NCBI RefSeq assembly: GCF_037201815.1
Contig: NZ_CP147407.1
Location: 744,001-808,000, forward strand
Length of the DNA: 64,000 nt
Reading direction: 5' to 3'
Origin: Metabacillus sp. FJAT-52054
GTDB taxonomy: Bacteria > Bacillota > Bacilli > Bacillales > Bacillaceae
This document shows, piece after piece, positions 1 to 7,399 of the stretch (position 1 is its first letter; each line of letters starts with the position of its first letter). Made by a program: the position numbers and the translations under genes. The notes under the pieces are model-generated. The model saw only the letters and a list, made by a program, of their open reading frames with translations. It was not told the DNA's origin and searched no databases.

Positions 1-1081
1 TCTTCTCAATCTTATGAAGCTGATACAAACGGTAAATATGGCTCACGATCACTTTCAGCACGGCATATACCGGCACAGCGAGAATCATGAAGAGCAAGCC
101 GCCCATGCTTCCTGCGACGAGTAATAGCAGGATGATGGTTAATGGATGGATATCAAGTTTTCTTCCCATAATTAGCGGGGAGCTTACATTTCCATCAATT
201 TGCTGGACAATAATCGCAACGATCAGGACTTTGACTGCCATAAATGGAGAGTCAATGAAACCGATGATTAGCGCCGGAATGATGGCTAAGAACGGTCCGA
301 TAAACGGGATCACATTTGTAAACATGGCCACAATCGCCAGGATCAAAGAATAGTTGACGCCGATAATCAGGTAGCCTATGTACATCATGATGCCGACTAT
401 AAGACAGATGATTGCCTGTCCCTGAATGTAGGAACTCAGAGCGGAGTCCATGTCCTTTAGAATTTTTTTTGATTCGTTTGCTTTTAACGGGAAGAAGCGG
501 GCAATCTTTGTTGACAGGCCTTCGCTGTCTTTCAATAGATAGAACACAATAAACGGAACCGTGACAATGATGGTGGCTAGGCTTGAGAGGATTCCAATTA
601 AACCGGTTATGCCATTTCCGATGTTGCTTACGTTGCTTTTAAAATAATCTGAGATTTTGGCGGTTGCCTGTTCCACCGTCATATTGCTGTTTTCCTCGAA
701 ACGGGACATCCATGAACTCTGTCTGATTTCATTTGCTTTCGACTGCAGCGTTTCAATAATGCCGGGCGCATTATCAATCAGTGTTTTGAACTGCTTCTGA
801 ATTTCAGGCCCAATAAGGAAAAATAGCAGCGTTCCAATCCCGATAAATAGGATGTAAAGTACAACTATTGATAACGTTTTTGGAACTTTTTTGTGATCCA
901 GGTAAAGTACGATCGGCCGAAATAAATAGAAAATGACCCCTGAAATCAAAAACGGAAAGAATAACGTTTGAAAAATGATGACGAGCGGTGTGAAAATGAA
1001 CTGAACCTTCACAGCAAGCATAATGATGACCAAAAGAATGATGATGGTATAACCAAGTCTGAAATATTTGGAATCCGGCAA
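1..1081 (-). CDS. AI-2E family transporter (C-terminus off window)
   Basis: A continuous minus-strand reading frame runs from a TTG start at 1081 to the left edge. The product is a polytopic membrane protein with many hydrophobic segments and family-typical stretches (NVIPFIGPFLAIIPALIIGF, GSMGGLLFMILAVP near the cut end). The family (PF01594) was named for autoinducer-2 export; Bacillus members are often of unknown substrate, and some relatives are Na+/H+ antiporters. The start is set by an AAGGAG site about 8 bases before TTG and gives MPDSKYFRLGYTII; the first downstream ATG (1021) lies inside the first membrane helix and has no ribosome site. About 360 codons are visible and only a short tail is missing. 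Family assignment is firm; substrate is unknown. Confidence 0.88.
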   Translation of the reverse strand, partial: MPDSKYFRLGYTIIILLVIIMLAVKVQFIFTPLVIIFQTLFFPFLISGVIFYLFRPIVLYLDHKKVPKTLSIVVLYILFIGIGTLLFFLIGPEIQKQFKTLIDNAPGIIETLQSKANEIRQSSWMSRFEENSNMTVEQATAKISDYFKSNVSNIGNGITGLIGILSSLATIIVTVPFIVFYLLKDSEGLSTKIARFFPLKANESKKILKDMDSALSSYIQGQAIICLIVGIMMYIGYLIIGVNYSLILAIVAMFTNVIPFIGPFLAIIPALIIGFIDSPFMAVKVLIVAIIVQQIDGNVSSPLIMGRKLDIHPLTIILLLLVAGSMGGLLFMILAVPVYAVLKVIVSHIYRLYQLHKIEK

Positions 1082-1351
1082 ACTGGAACACTCCTTTTTC
1101 GAAAGCAATCGCGCTTCATGTCGCAATTGCCTAATTAATAAAAGTTTAGACACTCAATTATATAAGAAAACGAAAAGAAACGCATTTTTTTCCAAATTAT
1201 TCTTTTGTTTTTCTCTAGATGTATATTCTGTACCAGCCTACTTTACCCTGCGAGTAAGAATTGGAAACTTTAGGAGAATAACATTGGAGGAATTCCGCTA
1301 TTTTTCAAGAAGTACCTAAAGAGAAAACCTTAAGGAATGGGTGAACTGCGC

Positions 1352-2233
1352 TTGAGAACGGAAAAGGAAATGTTTGATTTAATTATAGGCATTGCAGAAC
1401 AGGATGAGCGAATTCGGGCGGCCTATATGAATGGATCCAGGACAAACCCGAATGCCCCGAAGGATATTTTTCAGGATTATGATATTGTCTATGTAGTGAC
1501 AGAGACCGCTTCCTTTATTGCAGATGAGGGCTGGATTGGCGTGTTTGGGGATCTGATTATCCTTCAGGAGCCGGACAAAATGGATCTGCTGGCTGGAAAG
1601 AAGACCGATTTTGATCAATCCTACGGGTATTTAATGCTTTTCACGGATGGAAATCGCATCGATCTGCATATTGAAACACAGGAAGCGATGATGGAAAACG
1701 GATATATCTCAGAGAAGCTGACGGTTCCGTTATTGGATAAAGACGGGATTCTGCGGGAACTCCCAGAGCCATCTGATGCTGATTATCATATAAAAAAACC
1801 TTCTGAACCGCTGTTCCTGAACGCCTGCAATGAATTTTGGTGGTGTCTTCAGAGCGTGGTGAAGGGGATTTGGAGAGACGAGCTTCCCTATGCAAAGCAA
1901 TTCTTTGAGGCACCCGTTCGAACGGTTCTTAATGAAATGGTTTCATGGTGGATTGGAACAAAGCATGGCTTCGAAGTTTCATCAGGGAAAATGGGAAAGT
2001 ATTTTAAGAAGTACTTGCCTGAATCCCACTGGAATCTGTATAAGGAAACCTACTCGGACGGGTATCCGGAAAACATGTGGCAATCCGTATTTGCAGCATG
2101 TGAACTGTTCCGGACTTTAGCGAAAGACGTCGCGGGGAATTTTTCATTTACCTATAACATGGATGAGGATACGAATATGACGAACTATCTGAAATGGGTG
2201 AAAGATATGCCTGGTGCAGGAATGGTAGAATGA
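1352..2233 (+). CDS. aadK: Aminoglycoside 6-adenylyltransferase (AadK-like)
   Basis: This is a nucleotidyltransferase that would adenylylate streptomycin at position 6. The N-terminus RTEKEMFDLI, followed by YMNGSRTNPN and FQDYDIVY, gives the GS...DYDI nucleotidyltransferase signature. NEFWWC and VKGI in the middle match the AadK/ANT(6) family. I prefer the TTG at 1352 because the product then begins like B. subtilis AadK (MRSEQEM); the in-frame ATG at 1337 sits directly on the AAGGA and leaves no spacing. About 293 residues, close to the 284 of B. subtilis AadK. It is an intrinsic chromosomal-type gene with no mobile flanks. Whether it gives measurable resistance cannot be told from sequence. 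Confidence 0.88.
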   Translation: MRTEKEMFDLIIGIAEQDERIRAAYMNGSRTNPNAPKDIFQDYDIVYVVTETASFIADEGWIGVFGDLIILQEPDKMDLLAGKKTDFDQSYGYLMLFTDGNRIDLHIETQEAMMENGYISEKLTVPLLDKDGILRELPEPSDADYHIKKPSEPLFLNACNEFWWCLQSVVKGIWRDELPYAKQFFEAPVRTVLNEMVSWWIGTKHGFEVSSGKMGKYFKKYLPESHWNLYKETYSDGYPENMWQSVFAACELFRTLAKDVAGNFSFTYNMDEDTNMTNYLKWVKDMPGAGMVE

Positions 2234-2262
2234 GGATAAAAGAAATGAAGAGAGCTGATGGA

Positions 2263-3165
2263 ATGAAAAAGAAGGTTGTGCTAGCCGGCGGTACAGGGTT
2301 TATCGGACAATATTTGAATGATCGGTTTGCTGAAGCTGGTTATGATGTGAAGGTTATCTCAAGAGGTTCCAAGATTCATTCATGGGACCGGTTTGATTCA
2401 ATTGTTGAAGCAATTGAGGGCTCAGATATGCTGATCAATTTGGCAGGGAAATCCGTAAATTGCCGCTATAATGAGAAGAATAAAGCGGAGATTTTCAGCT
2501 CTAGGACAGATACGACCGAAATGCTGGGTAAAGCGATTCTGCAATGTGCAAATCCGCCTTCTCTTTGGATCAATTCGAGTACAGCGACGATTTACCGCCA
2601 TGCGGAGGACCGGGCGATGACAGAGGAGAACGGGGAGATTGGATCTGGTTTTTCGGTAGACGTCGCCAAGGCCTGGGAAAAATCGTTCTTCAGTTTTGAT
2701 TTGCCGAATACCCGCCAGGCAGCATTAAGGATTGCTATTGTCCTTGGAGACGGAGGCGTCATGACTCCGTATAGAAATCTCGCCAAATTCGGACTCGGCG
2801 GCGTACAGGGATCCGGGAGGCAAATGTTCAGCTGGATCCACGTCGAGGATGTGTACCGGATCATTCAATTTATCCGTGAGAACGAACACTTACGCGGCGT
2901 ATTCAACACCGCTGCGCCCAAGCCTATTTCCAATCAGGAATTTATGAGCGAGGTACGAAAAGCGATGAACATCAAGTTCGGACTGCCGTCTCCAAAATGG
3001 ATGCTGGAGATGGGGGCGGTGTTTATCCGGACGGAAACCGAGCTCGTTCTGAAAAGCAGATGGGTGATTCCGGAGCGGCTGGAGAGGGAAGGGTTTACGT
3101 TTAAGTATCCGGATATGAAGTCGGCTCTTGGTGAGATCCTGAGGAAGGAAGTACAGCGGGGGTAG
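2263..3165 (+). CDS. TIGR01777-type epimerase/NAD(P)-binding protein
   Basis: Rossmann-fold protein of the short-chain-dehydrogenase-like TIGR01777 family (cell-division inhibitor SulA-like in old annotation). The glycine motif VVLAGGTGFIG is at the N-terminus, then NLAGKSVNCRY, STATIYRH (in place of the usual SA.GIYG) and FSWIHVEDV. The C-terminal DUF1731-like part is present (SPKWMLEMGAVFIRTETELVLKSRWVIPERL). The start is uncertain: ATG 2245 has the better ribosome site (GAGGA 8 bases upstream), whereas 2263 gives the family-typical N-terminus. It begins just after the aadK stop and is probably co-transcribed. A second, more canonical member (yfhF) lies at 62.9-63.8 kb; the altered tyrosine context here suggests a diverged paralogue. 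Function is not known. Confidence 0.8.
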   Translation: MKKKVVLAGGTGFIGQYLNDRFAEAGYDVKVISRGSKIHSWDRFDSIVEAIEGSDMLINLAGKSVNCRYNEKNKAEIFSSRTDTTEMLGKAILQCANPPSLWINSSTATIYRHAEDRAMTEENGEIGSGFSVDVAKAWEKSFFSFDLPNTRQAALRIAIVLGDGGVMTPYRNLAKFGLGGVQGSGRQMFSWIHVEDVYRIIQFIRENEHLRGVFNTAAPKPISNQEFMSEVRKAMNIKFGLPSPKWMLEMGAVFIRTETELVLKSRWVIPERLEREGFTFKYPDMKSALGEILRKEVQRG

Positions 3166-3192
3166 CAGAGAGGTGGGGGAATCCAGTCTAGC

Positions 3193-3325
3193 TGGGGTGC
3201 CAGTTCCGCTATCCTTCACCGCAACGGGGGACAGAGACCTCAGTCTGTGAGCCCTTATGCATCAATGGTTCGGAAAGATGGTGCCGGAGCTTTAGTTCGG
3301 TAGCAGAGTGCGGGTCAGGCACTCG
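3193..3325. repeat. ~128-bp intergenic repeat, family A copy 1
   Basis: Non-coding element containing the family landmarks in order: CCTTCACCGC, GGGGGACAGAGAC, GGTGCCGGAGCTTTAG, then GCGGGTCAGGCAC. The same landmarks recur at 16.36-16.61, 41.47-41.74 and 42.69-42.83 kb. This copy is the most diverged of family A and lies directly upstream of the related family B pair. Confidence 0.7.
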
Positions 3326-3361
3326 GTGTGGAGCCGGTGGAAGGATGATTATTTGGTGGTG

Positions 3362-3613
3362 CACTGACCCCCACCACTTTAAACGAACAGGGGAACAAGC
3401 ACCTACGCTCTGAACCCTTGTCACCTAACGGTTTTGGAGTGATGGGGACGGAGGTTTAGTCCTTTAGCGGAGCGGGGGTCAGAGCATAGCACTGACCCCC
3501 ACCACTTTAAACGAACAGGGGAACAAGCACCTACGCTCTGAACCCCTGTTACCTAACGGTTTGTGAGTAATGGGGACGGAGGTTTAATCCTTTAGCGGAG
3601 CGGGGGTCAGTGC
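3362..3613. repeat. Tandem pair of ~128-bp repeat, family B
   Basis: Two near-identical copies follow one another with a period of exactly 128 bases (CACTGACCCCCACCACTTTA starts at 3362 and 3490). Each is bounded by GGGGGTCAGNGCA-type ends that are inverted relative to CACTGACCCCC, so each unit carries a short terminal inverted repeat. The order of internal landmarks (GGGGAACAAG, CTCTGAACCC, GGAGGTTTAGTCC) mirrors family A and the period is the same, so B is probably a diverged version of A. The stretch 3166-3667 holds no gene. Confidence 0.8.
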
Positions 3614-3667
3614 AAACCGCGCAATAAAAGACCAAAACAATCCACCCTCCAACTCTATCCCCTTCAC

Positions 3668-4129
3668 TCAAACAACCCCCAAAATCCATACCTCCTCATC
3701 CCCATACATAACCCCTGTGCCTTGAAACCCCATACTTTCATAGAGCTTCCTTGCTCCTTCGTTATCGATGCGAACGGTTAGGCGGATTTCCTGGCAGTTC
3801 GGATTGTGCTCCTTTATCCAGCGGATCATTTCAGCGAGGGCGTCGCGGCCATACCCGTTTCCCTGATGCTTGCTATCAATCAAAAAGCCGTTGATCCAGT
3901 ACATATTGGACGTCGATTCATCACGTGCATGCATGATAAAGCCTACCATTATATGATTGTGATAGATTCCGAATGGGAGATATTCAATGCTGTCTCCATC
4001 CGGCTTTATGCCGATTTTTGCAAGAGATATGGCCGGTGAAGGGACTAAATGGAGTTGAGCCGATTGAACGCTGAGTTCCAACGCGTCCTCCCAGTTATCT
4101 CTCGTAACAGGTTTTAATTGAATGGTCAT
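3668..4129 (-). CDS. GNAT acetyltransferase, spermidine/spermine-type
   Basis: A 153-residue GCN5-family N-acetyltransferase. The core is seen as YWINGFLIDSKHQGNGYGRDAL (acetyl-CoA pyrophosphate loop Q/R-x-x-G-x-G/A, here QGNGYG) followed by LTVRIDNEGARKLYESMGF, the beta-5/alpha-4 part typical of polyamine acetyltransferases such as BltD and PaiA. The N-terminus (VTRDNWEDALELSVQSAQLHLV) also resembles BltD. ATG at 4129 is preceded by AGGAGGTTTC in the minus strand. It stands alone, with a repeat block downstream. The substrate is inferred to be a polyamine or other amine. Confidence 0.85.
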   Translation of the reverse strand: MTIQLKPVTRDNWEDALELSVQSAQLHLVPSPAISLAKIGIKPDGDSIEYLPFGIYHNHIMVGFIMHARDESTSNMYWINGFLIDSKHQGNGYGRDALAEMIRWIKEHNPNCQEIRLTVRIDNEGARKLYESMGFQGTGVMYGDEEVWILGVV

Positions 4130-4141
4130 AGAAACCTCCTA

Positions 4142-4537
4142 TTAAGTAAAGGCATACCTAAATAATCCGTAGTATAGCGGCCCGAGAAAAACAATAAAAC
4201 TCCCGGCAATGACGATCGGCCGTGCCGATTTTGGAATCTCTTCGTAGAGGGGTTCTCCGTTTACATCCTTCAATTTGATGCTGAAAATTATATCCCATAG
4301 CAGTCCCCCGAAAAATACGAATTTCCAGACTAGCGGACTAAAGAAGCTTGAGTTTGTCACATAGCCCATTAACCCGATCCAGGTGATGATGGAGATGACG
4401 AAATCCACGCGCATCAGGTTTGTTTTATACCCGCCTTTTATCAAAAAACCTATGGCTGCCGTTCCTAAAATTCCTAAGTAGATGACCCATAAAATATGTA
4501 TCACGTGATGTACCTGCTTTCTATAGTATGACTCCAT
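4142..4537 (-). CDS. Hypothetical membrane protein
   Basis: A 131-residue protein with four predicted hydrophobic segments (VIHILWVIYLGILGTAAIGF, FVISIITWIGLMGYV, FVFFGGLLWDIIFSI, IVIAGSFIVFLGPLYYGLF). The N-terminus is basic (YYRKQVHH). I recognise no characterised family; it resembles small uncharacterised Bacillus membrane proteins. It ends 12 bases before the start of the GNAT gene on the same strand, so the two are probably one transcript. Confidence 0.6.
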   Translation of the reverse strand: MESYYRKQVHHVIHILWVIYLGILGTAAIGFLIKGGYKTNLMRVDFVISIITWIGLMGYVTNSSFFSPLVWKFVFFGGLLWDIIFSIKLKDVNGEPLYEEIPKSARPIVIAGSFIVFLGPLYYGLFRYAFT

Positions 4538-4575
4538 TATAGTTTAGAAGGATGGGAGATTCATAGACCTCGGAA

Positions 4576-4971
4576 TTATTCCGTCAATTCTATCCAAGTT
4601 TCCACGATTTTCTCTAAATGTCCTCTTTTTTTGTTGATATCTTCCATATCAGTAAAGACTGCAATGGCTCTGTCAGGAGCCGCCCAATTAAGCAATCCTG
4701 TTTCATCATTAAAGAGCGGCTCCTTGCCGGTACCTGATTTACCTTTCGCTCCGCGATGGAAAATCAGGCGGAACGATTTTTGGCCCCTCAGGTTAAACGT
4801 AATTCGATCTTCTCCGTTTATGCAAAAGCTCGGTGCATTCCATTTAACGTGTTCGGTCAGCTTCCCGCAAGAAGCAAGAATGATGGATCTGACCTCTGTT
4901 ATTTCATTTTTTAATGGATGTTCCAGATTAATCATGAATTCTTCAACTTGTTCAGAGCCAGTGTTTGCCAT
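4576..4971 (-). CDS. DUF1801 / YdhG-like protein
   Basis: A 131-residue cytoplasmic protein with the DUF1801 (YdhG/YjbR-like) layout: an N-terminal helix VEEFMINLEHPLKNEITEVRSIIL, the signature VKWNAPSFCINGEDRITFNLRGQKSFRLIFHRG, and a C-terminal VETWIELTE. In related proteins this fold resembles iron-chaperone-like or phosphorylation-independent small domains, and no reaction is established. The start ATG at 4971 has AAGGAAGGTG upstream on the minus strand. Function unknown. Confidence 0.8.
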   Translation of the reverse strand: MANTGSEQVEEFMINLEHPLKNEITEVRSIILASCGKLTEHVKWNAPSFCINGEDRITFNLRGQKSFRLIFHRGAKGKSGTGKEPLFNDETGLLNWAAPDRAIAVFTDMEDINKKRGHLEKIVETWIELTE

Positions 4972-5176
4972 CAGACACCTTCCTTTCCAATCTCTTTATT
5001 CTTGATTGTGGAGAAAAAACCTTTTTAATTTGCAAAGATGGGCTCGCCCAATTAGAACCCAAATCCGCCATCATTCATAAAGTGAAGAGAGAATGGGCCA
5101 GAAGATTGGTGAATTCACCTATCGCCGTTTGAGATGTTAAGGTTTTTGCGAATATAAAAATGTGGAGGTTATGTTG

Positions 5177-5467
5177 ATGTACCCAATTCAAAACGATTTA
5201 CAGGCTTTGCAGCTTGGCGACTATCATGCAGGGCAGGCGATTCCTTGGGACACTCGTGATGCGCAATATGGCGATTCAAGCCGGATTTTCGGTTGCGTAG
5301 GATTTGGCATTTTCCGATGTTTCGGCTGTGTGGGCTGTGTGGGCTGTGCTGGCTGTGCGGGTTGCGGCGGATGCGGCGGGTGTGGAGGATGCGGAGGCTG
5401 TGCACGTTGCGGAGGCTGCGCACGCTGCGGAGGCTGTGCACGCTGTGGAGGATGCTTCCGGGGATAG
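5177..5467 (+). CDS. Heterocycloanthracin/sonorensin-family TOMM precursor peptide
   Basis: A 96-residue ribosomal peptide precursor. The leader (about residues 1-37, MYPIQNDLQALQLGDYHAG then WDTRDAQYGDSS) has the LQALxLxDYxxG signature of heterocycloanthracin leaders. The core carries 17 cysteines, mostly as GGC, AGC, VGC or ARC triplets, ending GGCFRG. In this family cysteines are cyclodehydrated and oxidised to thiazoles. The ATG at 5177 is chosen because GGAGG lies 8 bases upstream; GTG 5162 and ATG 5171 lie before or on that site. The three biosynthetic enzymes follow on the same strand. The core has almost no Ser or Thr, so the product should be essentially all thiazole, separated by Gly/Ala/Val or Arg. 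Confidence 0.93.
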   Translation: MYPIQNDLQALQLGDYHAGQAIPWDTRDAQYGDSSRIFGCVGFGIFRCFGCVGCVGCAGCAGCGGCGGCGGCGGCARCGGCARCGGCARCGGCFRG

Positions 5468-5474
5468 TGATAGT

Positions 5475-5509
5475 AAAACCTCTGCGCAAGTTTATGCAGA
5501 GGTTTTTTT
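5475..5509 (+). terminator. Terminator/attenuator between precursor and enzymes
   Basis: AAAACCTCTGC and GCAGAGGTTTTTTT form an 11-bp stem with a U-run, 7 bases after the precursor stop and 66 bases before the next gene. Its position suggests partial termination, so that more precursor than enzyme message is made. Confidence 0.8.
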
Positions 5510-5575
5510 CTTACGCATAACGGACAATTTCTGTTACATATCTTTAAATGATAAAGATGAATAAGGAGGGGCAGA

Positions 5576-7399
5576 ATGCATAATTTGGATCCTTCTATGC
5601 GGCTGAAAGTGAATCGTGATACGGTGTTCATCCCGGATCCATCAGGCCAAGTCTATTTCCGGAATAATAGGAGCTCATTCCAAATGGAGGGAAGCACGAT
5701 TTCCCAGTGGATTGAAAAGCTGCTGCCGATGTTTACGGGTGATCGCACGCTTGATGAATTGACTGCAGGCTTGACGCCTGCTTACCGCGACCGGGTATAT
5801 GAAATTGCCGGTGTTCTTTACAACAACGGATACTTACGTGATGTCAGCGAGGAACGGCCTCATCAATTGCCTAAACAGGTGCTTAAGTATTTCGGCTCTC
5901 AAATTGAGTTTCTTGATACATTCGGGGGATCGGGTGCGGCAAAATTTGAAGATTTCCGGAAAACGAAGGTGTTAGCAGCGGGCTCAGGTCCTTGTTTTGT
6001 TTCGCTTGTATCTGCACTGCTTGATTCAGGTTTGACGAAGTTTCATTTGCGAATGACGGACATGACCCCAATCGATAGGGAACGGATCAGAGAGCTTGTG
6101 GAGGAAGCACGCAAGTATGGCCATGAGACGGCAGTTGAGGAAATTTCGTCTCAAAGCTGGCAGGACGCTGTTCAGCCCTTTCAAACGATTTTGTATATCT
6201 CTGAGGATCGCAGAGAACTGACGGCTCTTCAGCAAATTTGCGAAAGTGAAGGGAAAATTCTGATTCCAGCGATTTTTCTTGGGCATGAGGGGATTGCAGG
6301 ACCGGTTCTGCATCCGGAGATGAAGAACGATGTGGAGTCGGTGATCAGGAGTGTTCATACAGCTCCGGGGGAAAAAAGCACATCTCCATCTTCAACAGCT
6401 GCTGCGATGCTTGCGAACTTGATTGCCTTCGAATGGCTGAAGGAAGCGACGGGGCTAAAGGCTGCAGAGGATCGGCAATTCTATCTGCTGAACCTGGAAA
6501 CGCTCGAGGGAAGCTGGCATTCCGTTACCCCGCATTTGAAAAAAAAAGCATCGGTCACGCCGGCAGTCCATATTAGAGAGCGAATTGATGGGGAACCGGA
6601 TCGGAAGCTTGGATATTGGCTCATAAGCTTCAGTGAACTGACCTCACCACAAACAGGCATTTTTCATGCGTGGGAGGAAGGAGAACTGACACAGCTTCCG
6701 CTTTCGCAGTGCAGGGTGCAGGCTGTTCATCCGGAAACAGGTGAAATTCTTCCGGAGATTGTCTGCGCAGGTATTCATCACGAAGAGGCCAGAAGAGAAG
6801 CGGGACTTGCGGGGATTGAAGCGTATGCCTCCTGCCTGATGGAGACAGACGGAATCGGCGCGGGAGAAACGGTAGCGGAGGCGATTTGCCGGGCGCTTCA
6901 TAAGGCACTTGAAAGGGAGCTTGGCAAAAGAGGAAAGGAAAACGCTCCGATCTATCCTGTTCAGCTGCATGCAGAGGATGAAGAGTGCCGGTACTACTGG
7001 CAGGTACTTAATACGCTGCAGGGACCTCCCGTCATTGGAATTGGAAAGGAAGTAGCGGGCTTCCCGTCCGTGTGGGTCGGTACAGCCAAAGGCTGGACGA
7101 ATCGTACGGGGCTGAATTTGACCCTTGCGGTGAGAAGTGCCCTGAAGCAGGCGATTCAGCAGGTGCAGTCCTCGAACGTAAACCAAACAGCGAATTCTCC
7201 GGTGCTATTGGAGAATGCCATAAGGCTGATGATTCCAGCCTATGAACTGGAGGAAAAAGCTCTGTACAGCTATGCAGAAGATGTTTTAGAGAGGGAAGGG
7301 TTTTTTATTGAAATCAAAGAGCTTGAGGTGGATCCGCTAATAAAAGAAGGGATTGCCGGGGTCTTTGGGGTAGCTCTCCGAGAGGGGGAATCCGATTGA
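5576..7399 (+). CDS. Thiazole-containing bacteriocin maturation protein (ThiF-like)
   Basis: A 607-residue protein of the TIGR03693 type that accompanies heterocycloanthracin precursors. The first ~100 residues (SMRLKVNRDTVFIPDPSGQVYFRNN, then TISQWIEKLLPMFTG...LTAGLTPAYRDRVYEIAGVLYNNGYL) look like the leader-binding winged-helix region of TOMM E1-like proteins. Residues ~118-240 (KTKVLAAGSGPCFVSLVSALLDSG) resemble a degenerate ThiF/E1 Rossmann fold. From ~420 onward (ETVAEAICRALHKALERELGKR) the pattern recalls a YcaO fold without the full ATP-binding set; that is my inference. GGAGGGG lies 6 bases before ATG. The stop overlaps the TTG start of the cyclodehydratase, so translation is coupled. 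Probable role: scaffold or partner of the cyclodehydratase. Confidence 0.85.
   Translation: MHNLDPSMRLKVNRDTVFIPDPSGQVYFRNNRSSFQMEGSTISQWIEKLLPMFTGDRTLDELTAGLTPAYRDRVYEIAGVLYNNGYLRDVSEERPHQLPKQVLKYFGSQIEFLDTFGGSGAAKFEDFRKTKVLAAGSGPCFVSLVSALLDSGLTKFHLRMTDMTPIDRERIRELVEEARKYGHETAVEEISSQSWQDAVQPFQTILYISEDRRELTALQQICESEGKILIPAIFLGHEGIAGPVLHPEMKNDVESVIRSVHTAPGEKSTSPSSTAAAMLANLIAFEWLKEATGLKAAEDRQFYLLNLETLEGSWHSVTPHLKKKASVTPAVHIRERIDGEPDRKLGYWLISFSELTSPQTGIFHAWEEGELTQLPLSQCRVQAVHPETGEILPEIVCAGIHHEEARREAGLAGIEAYASCLMETDGIGAGETVAEAICRALHKALERELGKRGKENAPIYPVQLHAEDEECRYYWQVLNTLQGPPVIGIGKEVAGFPSVWVGTAKGWTNRTGLNLTLAVRSALKQAIQQVQSSNVNQTANSPVLLENAIRLMIPAYELEEKALYSYAEDVLEREGFFIEIKELEVDPLIKEGIAGVFGVALREGESD

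Noticed and set aside
5130..5159. TTGAGA/TATAAA as the TOMM promoter
   Set aside because: The -10 would be only a few bases from the Shine-Dalgarno site, leaving no room for a leader; the real promoter is probably farther upstream but I see no clear one.
5224..5631. Long minus-strand and alternative-frame ORFs over the TOMM precursor (Pro/His-rich or Arg/Leu-rich)
   Set aside because: They are shadows of the repetitive GGC/TGC codons; none has a ribosome site and the leader of the + strand frame is family-typical.
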